Of a stretch of DNA of 64,000 nucleotides, positions 56,811 through 64,000 are shown piece after piece. The stretch comes from Chinchilla lanigera. Lineage: Eukaryota; Chordata; Mammalia; Rodentia; Chinchillidae. The position numbers and the translations under genes are program-made. The number at the start of each line of letters is the position of its first letter. Within the stretch, counting starts at the first letter, position 1. The DNA is taken from NCBI RefSeq assembly GCF_000276665.1, contig NW_004955465.1, positions 1,519,901 through 1,583,900 on the forward strand, read 5' to 3'. The notes below the pieces were generated by a model, which was given only the letters and a program-made list of their open reading frames with translations, searched no databases and was not told the origin of the DNA.

Positions 56811-58795
56811 CACACAGAAAATATAATAAAGCCCATGGTCAGCCATCTCCAATGTGCTGACTTGGAGCAAAATGACGCCCATGAGAGCCTTGGTTGATGC
56901 AATACAGGAGAAAGAAAAGACAGAGAGAGGAGCAGACACGCAAAAGTGTAGAAGAAAAGGATGAAGGTGACGTAATAAACAGAAGCAGGAGGTGGAGCAT
57001 GCAGCTGGTCACAGAAAAAGAACCATCAGTGAAAGCACAGAGAGTTAAACCTGCCTGGCTGTCTGAGCCACTCATTGTTCTTTCCTGCTAAGTATGAAGA
57101 CCTCTTCTTGCTTCAAAGAAAGAATGTCAGGAGTTTATCTTTGTGAATTGTTAAACTAGGACAGAAACTAGCAATGATACAAGGGCCATTATCTGTTATC
57201 ATATTCCTGTGCTCCTGTTATGAAGCCTACTGCTACTGCCTTTAAAGGGGAAAGTCATACTTTCCTTAGGGTTCACATTTAAAAAAACTTTTAGAGACAT
57301 CCTAAAATACTTCCAGGAGCAGTGGTGGGGAGGGGATTGCACAAAGAAGGATGCTTTGCTAAAAAGGGTAAATAGTGGATCTATCATTTCTGCTGGTACT
57401 ACACTGGAATGCAATTGAAAATATGCTTAATAAAATTGGGCACGTTTTTTTTCCTGAATCTGTTGCTATGAAACTAAAGGATATTAGGTTGTCTGGTGGG
57501 AGCCTCAGAGACCATCTCTTCTGAATGCTTCACTTCATGCAGGAGGAAACCAAACTCCAGGGGAATTCATCAATTCACCTATAAGTAGAAGCAATTTGGG
57601 AAGTACAATGGGGTTACGCCAAGGACTTCAAATACTGGCAAAGCTCCACTCGTAGTGATTTCTGCTTTAACCCACTGTTTTATATAGCAACTTCCTGATT
57701 CCATAACAACAGTGACACTCATAGGGTTTCTGCACCCAGCATTTTTAGCATTGTTCTCCATACTACTCCCTGCTCATATGAATAATGCATTGTTATTCAA
57801 TACATTTTGATTTACCGTGGATGTAACAAATTATCTGTACTCTAAATGCCTGCTTGCTGTATTTTCCTAAAAATATTCTCATTTTCAGCTTAGCCTGAAG
57901 ATTCCTTTGGTTTTCCATTAGTCATAGAGACAGACTATTAAAGCCTTTTTCTCTTTTACAAAAAGTACTAAGGATGATATAACATTTTAGTGGAGAAAGT
58001 TCTCCCATTACGGTACTATTTAATCCCTGACACCTATTTGCTTTCTTTTCCACTGGGTCTTAGAAGATTCATTCCCAAGAGAATTACTGCTGCATGGCAG
58101 ACACAGGTGGTACAAGGTAACAAACCTCAGCTTTATCTTATTTTGTTTGCTGAGCATTTGAGTTATTAGTTCTTGGAAGGCCACCTATATATTCAGAAGG
58201 CCACCTCATCTCAGAAGACTCTGCAGAAAGAAACCACATGCACCACTGGTTTGGTCAGTACATGGACTAAATCAATGTAAGTCTTCCCATTTTGTCCTTG
58301 TACCCACTCCACTGACAATTAAACCAGCTGGGTAAAAATTTTGATGGGGTCAGTCTGCCAGGTGGTTGGGTTGTGGCTTACTGGGTTTCCAATCTCATTT
58401 ACAGATGTCTCTGCCCCACACCTGTCCTATTAAACCTCAAACAGCAGCATTTGAAGTAACTTTTTCAAAGTTCCCTTAAAGAAACACATTCAAATCTAAA
58501 TCAGGAGTGATTCTTTTGTGGGACGGGCGGGTCAAAGAGACAGCATCAAAGGTCATGACAGAGCTGGAAGCAGGCCTATTTTAAGTGGAAGATTTCTACA
58601 TAGCGCGTTTCTTACATTAAGCTGGTGCAGGTGAGTTATTTAGTCCTCCAACACACAGCTCCTGTGCTGGCTAGAGAAACAACGGCACCGAGGAACACTT
58701 GCTAAATGACTGTCTTTGTACCTGTAAAGAAGAATGCCTGGCCGCTGTCAAAATACGAGAAAGGTTAGATGCAACACAATCCATTTAGATGGTCT
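56811..58795. other. Unique DNA, no gene seen
   Basis: 57500-57570 has a faint MIR-like phrase ('gaggaaaccaaactccag'). Short frames are unsupported. No exon or RNA gene is recognised. Confidence 0.4.
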
Positions 58796-58910
58796 ACGGT
58801 AACACACATTTTAAAGATGAACTGGTAAGGTTCACAGAGGTGTGCTGACTTGCCTAAGGTCATACACCTGGTTATACAGTCAGGCCAGTGGTGATCTAGC
58901 TAGTATAACA
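58796..58910 (+). mobile_element. MIR SINE
   Basis: 'cattttaaagatgaactggt', 'ttgcctaaggtcatacacct' and 'gtcaggccagtggtgatcta' give the MIR core and right side. Confidence 0.75.
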
Positions 58911-59089
58911 CACTGCTACTCTTAATTTAACATCCAATTAAAAAAAGAAAGAGTGAGTCACTGCATACCCTGATTTGGGGACATCAAGCAACCTTCTCAA
59001 GGTCTCATGGGAATCCCATAATTAGAGTGCAAGCAGGTACTAGGCATTTTACCTGTCAAAATCCCTGGAGGTTGTTTCTGAAACGTTGC

Positions 59090-59420
59090 TGGATGCAGCG
59101 GTGGCTTGCCAAGTATTCTTTGGCCTGCAGTCCTACTGCCATATATCTGTAAGTCTCCCACAGTGAGCGGAGTGAAAAATTAATGAGGAGCTCAGAGAAG
59201 CTCATTTTCAAGGATACAGAGATTGCGAGGGCAATGGAAACTGAAATTGAAGGGAAAGGTTTCAAGCTATCAGCCTCAAGCGCTGGCAAATCATATAAAC
59301 GGGGTGTAAATGTAAATACAGGCACACGAAAATGCAGTACCACTGAAGAGCTATTTAGGGAGGGATTGGATCTGAATTATAAACACCCAGGGCAGAATTT
59401 ATCATTCATAGGTGCCCATC
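59090..59420. promoter_or_regulatory. Candidate conserved noncoding element
   Basis: Repeat-free, with an evenly complex composition. Frames stay open on both strands (59056-59343 minus, 59183-59482 plus), but neither product is recognisable. Features include 'aaaattaatgaggagctcag' with an inverted 'gagctc' core and a TTTATAGG-less AT core 'gaattataaacacc'. Low stop density on both strands together with no repeat is unusual here. Conservation is inferred, not shown. Confidence 0.25.
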
Positions 59421-60002
59421 CATCTCCCAAGATGCCCAGTTCCAGCCACTGGATATATGCAGTATGGCCCGGGTGTCCTTGAGTTGGTTTTCTTTTTTTT
59501 CTCCCATGAGGAAGAATCCTGAACTTTCATCCAGACAGAAATGGACGCAAGTCCCTTCAGAATGGGCCTTAAATGTGGGACTCTGCCTGCACTTGAATGT
59601 CCTGTGTGTCCCCAGTGGAAGCTTTGACCTTCACCTGTTCTTTCTCTCAAGCAGTGTATGCCCAAGGGACAGCACTATAGCTAGCAGGCATGTGCTCCTG
59701 GCTAGGGAGCTGCTTTTCCAAAATGATCTCAGGGAAGGGTTACTAGTGCTCCAGAGCTGGGGAACCAGGAGAATGTGCTGAGCATGGGAATAATTCATGC
59801 CCTGACCTTCTTTGGCTGATTACAAATATTTGCAGATCTAGTAATGAGTTGTCAACAGACCACAGCTCCAAATTATTTGAGAATATTTTTAAACCAACAA
59901 CAAATTGCCCACAAATCTCTAGAAGATGCCTAAGGACAAGAGAAACCTGGCCATCTTTTGGGAGCAATGAGCTCTCATGTCGTTTACAGAGGTTATGGAG
60001 TG
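59421..60002. other. Unique DNA, no gene seen
   Basis: The 105-codon frame at 59464-59781 and its antisense partners are unrecognised. Confidence 0.4.
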
Positions 60003-60310
60003 AATGTATTCCACCAAAATTCACATGATGGTCCCCTAATCCCCAGCACCTTTAAATGTGACCTGACCTGGAAGCAGGGTTATTGAAGATGTCACTCTGT
60101 AGATTAGGGTGTGGTCATGTTGGAACAGTTAGACCCCAGTTTCTGTAGAAAAAGGAATTTGGAACAGATGTGTGCACAGGGAGAGAGCCGTTTGAAGATG
60201 AAGGCAGAGACGACAGCCGTGCATCAACAAGCTAGGAAATGATAAAGCTTGTCAGCAACCACCAGCATCCAGGGAAGAGGCAGGGAACAGCCTCTCTCTT
60301 TCTCAGTCTA
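60003..60310 (+). mobile_element. MLT1-like MaLR LTR fragment
   Basis: 'tgaatgtattccaccaaaat', 'ccctaatccccagcaccttt', 'aatgtgacctgacctgg' and 'gatgaaggcagagacgac' follow the order of an old MLT1-class LTR. The right end is lost. Confidence 0.7.
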
Positions 60311-60475
60311 GCAGGAAGCAACCTTAGAAACCTAAGACAACTACTTCTTGGGGTTGGGGCTGCTCTGTCTGAGCGTCATGACAGAATGTGACCTTGGAGC
60401 CCCGCTCGCCCAGCAGATGGCGCTCTTTCTTTGTGTGGGGAGAAGTGGACTTTCCTCGGCCATGGGGCGCAGGGC

Positions 60476-60852
60476 AGTCAGCTTCCCATCCGCGTGACAC
60501 AAAGGCCCGCGATAACCAATTTAAGAGGAGAAAGGTTTATTTCAGTTGGTCCCAGAGGTTTCAGTCCATGGCTGCTTGGCCTTGCTACTTCGAACCCATG
60601 GTGGAGCAGGACCATCCCAGAGGCAGTGTGTGGGAGAGGAGGCCTGCTCACCTCTACGTAGCTGCGAAGCCAAGCGCCAGAGGCAGGCTGGTGTCCCAAC
60701 ACCCCGGCCAGGGCACGCTCCCAATACCTGATTTATCCCACCATGACTCTACTTCTTAAAAGCTCCACTTCCTCCTGACAGCACCATCACCTGGCAACCC
60801 GGCCTTTAATACCTAGGTCTTTGGGGGGACATTCACGATCCAAACTATAGCA
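60476..60852 (-). mobile_element. Solo LTR, ERVL-MaLR type (family B)
   Basis: Reverse-complemented, it starts 'tgctatagtttggatcgtga' and includes 'catggactgaaacctctggg' and 'actgaaataaacctttctcc'. It retains many CpGs for a repeat. Open frames on both strands (60388-60759) are shadows of this LTR. Confidence 0.82.
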
Positions 60853-61004
60853 GGGCTCTGTGTCACAAACAGAATGTCCTTTTTAAATCCCCTCACTTCA
60901 ACTCTTACCCACTTCTGTGACAAAATAGCTACCAGTTATGAGTCACCTGGGTCCAAAACTCTTATTTTTCTCCTTCCCCCCCAACTTCTCCATTTTCTTT
61001 GCCA

Positions 61005-61330
61005 GCTCCATCCATTTCTACCTCCTCCGTGTCTTTCCTCTCTTTCTTCTTTGTTTCATTTTTGGTGCCCTACCTCATGCAAGCTCCAATTATCTCTCAC
61101 CTCGACTGTCACAAGAGCCTTCTCACTGGCCTCCCCTGCCAGACTCCCCACTGTGCCCACCCTTGGTTATATCTGTAACCATGAGTGAGTCACCCAAAGG
61201 CCAGCTGTGATTATATCACCTCCTTGCTCAAAAGCCCCCAGTGGAATGAAAGTCCAAGTCTGCAGTCTTTATGACTGTCCAGGATCTACTTTCAGCTTCT
61301 ACTTTGCAGCACTTACCTCTGAGAACCCAA
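61005..61330. mobile_element. L2-like LINE fragment
   Basis: 'ctctcacctcgactgtcaca', 'tatatcacctccttgctcaa' and 'cccccagtggaatgaaagtc' resemble a common L2-type repeat near its 3' end. Pyrimidine-rich sequence precedes it. Confidence 0.5.
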
Positions 61331-61361
61331 GTCCCAACCAAGTCTAAGGCAGACTCATATT

Positions 61362-61438
61362 TTGTGATAGTGGGGGATAAAACCCAGAGCCTCACGCATG
61401 CTAGACAAATGATGTACTATTGAGCATCATCAGCCCCC
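61362..61438 (-). mobile_element. ID-type SINE, degenerate
   Basis: 'gggggataaaacccagagcc', 'cacgcatgctagacaaatga' and 'gagcatcatcagcccccaa' form a decayed reverse ID head. Confidence 0.75.
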
Positions 61439-61569
61439 AAACACACTTCTGATTATCCACCTCTATGGCCTTCATTTATCCCACTGGCTGGGTGTGGAAG
61501 GTCCTCTCCCCTAATTCTTTCTGTCAGAATCTTGGGCATTCTGTAAGGATAGTTGTGGGGCCACAGTAA

Positions 61570-61792
61570 GTTCTTCAGGTTCTGGAATGAACTAGATCAA
61601 TCCTGGCTTCCAAGTAAGATATGGCATTGGGAAATTATCAAACTTCCCCATGTTTCAGGTTGTACAATTGCAAAGAAGGGGAAATAATAAATACCTCTTG
61701 AGGTGATGGTGGGGATCAGACAAGCAAACGTATGAACTGCAGTTGGGACAGCACCTGGCTCAGGAAGTATTCAGTAACTTTCAATGATTGTT
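61570..61792 (-). mobile_element. MIR SINE, reverse orientation
   Basis: 'tagatcaatcctggcttcca', 'ttccccatgtttcaggttgt', 'aaggggaaataataaatacc' and 'gacagcacctggctcaggaa' cover most of a MIR in reverse. Confidence 0.8.
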
Positions 61793-62787
61793 ATTGACTC
61801 CCCCAAAAGTCTTCTTTGCTTCTCAGTATTCAGCTGCTGTCTCTACTTCTTTTTGTTTTTGCATTTTTAAAATGTTATTGGGACATTTTAGTTATACATA
61901 ATGATAACATTCACCATAGGGAATTTGTGCCTGTACATGATCTGTCTTGCTTCTTTTTTTCCCATTCCCTTCCCTTCCCTTTGATCCCTTTTCCATTCCT
62001 TCTTTACAAAGACTTTGTTTCCATTTTTTCCTTCTGTTCTTTTTTGTCTCATCTTTCCTTTCCCCTGCCTCCTCCCTTGTTCCCTATCTCATTTGAATAT
62101 TTTCTTCCCATTTCCCAATATCTATTATAAATTTTGGTCCTTATTTACATTACTTCTGCCCCAACTGGGCCACACTCAAGTATCTCAAAGTGAGAAATCA
62201 TATTTTTCAACCTTGTGTTTGAGTGCCTAACCTAGGACTTAGCACTTGTGAGCACTTAATGCTCACCACTTAGTATGGAATGCTCCCTACACAAATGGAA
62301 GGTTGAATGTTGAACCACTAGAAAGTGTGGACACCTCAGTGGGAAGGATCCTATAATACTTCTCCCTGCAGCTACCATTGCTAGGAGTTATGTGGCTTTT
62401 GGAGGTGCAAGTAAACAGGTGAAAGGCTAAATTAATCCAAGGCACTAGGGTTTTCTCCAAGCAGACATCAGGTCATTTCCTTGGGGAGTGATTATCAACT
62501 GGGACTAAATTAAGACAACCCAGAAATCACTTCTTTTGTGCTTCTAGAACATGTTGTATGTACCTCATGATCACTTAACTTGCAAAACTGTAATTATTGG
62601 TTCCCAGTTCTATTTCTTCTCTGAGTGTGTGGCTCAGTGTGGGCGATTCTGCTCCTTTAGCTCTCAATTTTCTGTGCTTGGCATTTAGGAGATCTTGGGT
62701 AAGTGTGTGCTGAACAAAGGACTTTGTAGAAGAAAGTCAGAGCAAATAATGGGACACAGTGAACCACTGGTACCATTAGCTAGTCAG
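61793..62787. other. Pyrimidine-rich then unique DNA
   Basis: 61935-62110 is a strongly C/T-rich tract that keeps plus-strand frames open with Phe/Pro/Leu/Ser codons; these are compositional. No gene is seen. Confidence 0.45.
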
Positions 62788-62789
62788 GA

Positions 62790-62841
<52 letters not shown>

Positions 62842-62862
62842 AGAAAAGAAAGAAAGAAAGAA
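62788..62862. repeat. (GAAA)n microsatellite
   Basis: About 18 GAAA units with a single interruption ('gaagaaaag') near 62840. Confidence 0.98.
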
Positions 62863-63280
62863 TATATAGAATGCATTATATTTTTCAAATAATCCATTGC
62901 TCAGAAAATTCTGATCAAATGCTATTGTTTTTCCATGTTGTAATTCTAAAAAGAGTAAAATTCTTATTTGTATTCATCTAATCACCCTGGCCTTGGATGC
63001 TGCTTGGTTTGCAGTATTTTGTTTTCCTAGCTTGAAGAGTGAGTCAGAGGCTAGAGTCCCTTGGCATATGACCTGAAGCTACAAAGTGCTCCACAGCGGG
63101 GTACTCCTGCAGTCCAGCCTAGGAGCCTAAGCCTCAGAAGATAGGAGAAAGAAGCAGTGGATGATTCCTGGCCACTGGCTGATCTCAGGGCTCACAGCAT
63201 GGCTGGAAGGGTAACACATGGGTTTCTTTTTCAGAAAGCAAAGCCAGAGTTGAGAAAGGAGAAGGAGTTCCAAATGGCAT
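62863..63280. other. Unique DNA, no gene seen
   Basis: No repeat or exon is recognised. Confidence 0.45.
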
Positions 63281-63648
63281 ATTGCTGGCTTTCTGCCATT
63301 GTGACAAAATATGAGATAAATCAACTTAGAAGCAAGAAAGGTTATTGTTTCACAATTGTGGAGGCTGTAGCCCATAGTTATTTGGCTCTTTGCTTTTGGA
63401 ACCATGGTGAGGCAGCATGTTAGTTATGGTGGGAGTTAAGGAAATAGTTCACGTCATGGTGGCCAGGAAGTAAAATGAGACAGGAAGGACTGAGAGTCCC
63501 AGTATCCCTCCAAGGGCCCCCAGTGATCTAACTTCCTCCCGCTGAACTCCACCTCCTTAGGATTCCACCACATCTCAGTAGCGTTGGGCACTGGGGACTA
63601 ACCAAGCCTGTAGCACATGGCCTTGGTGGGACAATTCAAACCCCAAAT
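63281..63648 (-). mobile_element. Solo LTR, ERVL-MaLR type
   Basis: The plus strand reads the complement of a MaLR LTR: 'tgccattgtgacaaaatatg', 'gcaagaaaggttattgtttc', 'cttcctcccgctgaactcca' and 'gacaattcaaaccccaaat'. Two opposed open frames in it are shadows. Confidence 0.75.
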
Positions 63649-63889
63649 AAATACCAGGGCAGTTCTCTTCTTTATGTAGTGGTTTCTTTGTCTTCTGATG
63701 AAGCTGGAAATAAGTCTGCACTTATTGGAGCAGAGACAGAAACAACTTTAGCCTTTACTAATAAAACTTTCACTGCCTGAACCTCAAGTTGATAACAATT
63801 AATGGCACATAGGTCATTACCAGGACCTTGCTCTAGCAAAGTGTTTCTGGTTTTAATATTGAAAAATCAAAAACAATTGAGCAAAAGTG

Positions 63890-64000
63890 TGGTGGGCCCA
63901 GGTACCAGGGTTGTAGAGTCCAAATCCTGCCTCAGTTCTTTAGGAGCTGTGTGGCCTTGGGGCAAGTTGCTCAACATCTCTACCTTAGCTGCCTCAACTA
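63890..64000 (-). mobile_element. MIR SINE, runs off the window
   Basis: 'gagtccaaatcctgcctcag', 'gctgtgtggccttggggcaa' and 'gttgctcaacatctctacct' are the complement of the MIR right-to-core portion, cut by the window end. Confidence 0.85.

Noticed and set aside
60388..60759. 123-codon plus-strand frame
   Set aside because: Most of it lies antisense within a MaLR LTR that retains many CpGs.
61816..62230. Phe/Pro/Ser-rich membrane-like proteins
   Set aside because: The frame is kept open by a pyrimidine-rich tract; there is no coding evidence.
1..64000. CRISPR arrays, prokaryotic operons, phage or plasmid features
   Set aside because: No regularly spaced direct repeats with unique spacers, no ribosome-binding sites or tightly packed genes. 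The SINE, LINE and LTR content is mammalian.

Overview
The window looks like repeat-rich nuclear DNA from a placental mammal, most likely a non-murine rodent. The main clues are many tRNA-Ala-derived ID-type SINEs with intact Pol III box A and box B, 7SL-derived B1-like SINEs, and fused B1 plus ID dimers (about 37660, 41120 and 49724). Dimers of this kind are known from squirrel-, beaver- and dormouse-related lineages. A beaver-like (Castorimorpha) or sciurid-like genome is my best guess, not a demonstrated identification. Base composition is AT-rich with low CpG. I see no prokaryotic operons, phage genes or CRISPR arrays.

No multi-exon protein-coding gene can be recognised. Two gene-derived sequences stand out. 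At 26003-26386 (minus) there is an intronless, nearly full-length open copy of MMGT1/EMC5, a subunit of the ER membrane protein complex. A CpG-rich, promoter-like stretch lies immediately upstream. At 36417-37359 (plus) there is a full-length processed pseudogene of RPS2, bounded by a 14-bp target-site duplication and inserted into an older LINE. RNA-derived relics are a 5S rRNA pseudogene (8441-8529, minus) and a short 5' piece of U6 snRNA (4368-4402, plus).

Layout: 1-8000 holds an old L1 end, DNA transposon fossils and mostly unique DNA. A 210-base assembly gap lies at 8012-8221. 9900-12120 is an L1 cluster containing a local duplication and a nested palindromic mariner-like element; a second member of that mariner family is at 2526-3217. 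13700-33500 carries many solo MaLR-type LTRs, SINEs and MIRs around the MMGT1 copy. 34150-41300 is dominated by old L1/HAL1-like sequence hosting the RPS2 copy. 41300-53000 is mostly unique DNA with scattered SINEs and LTRs. 53210-56810 is a younger L1 nested in an older, opposite-strand L1. 56800-64000 is unique DNA with MIR, L2, LTR and microsatellite pieces. Stretches near 6600, 42660-43000 and 59090-59420 look unlike repeats and are candidate conserved noncoding elements.

The region therefore reads as an intergenic or intronic interval whose record is mainly one of retrotransposition. I found no evidence of an undescribed multi-gene system. The most worthwhile leads are the open MMGT1 copy with its promoter-like upstream sequence and the two-copy palindromic mariner family. 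All repeat family names are from pattern recognition, without a database search.
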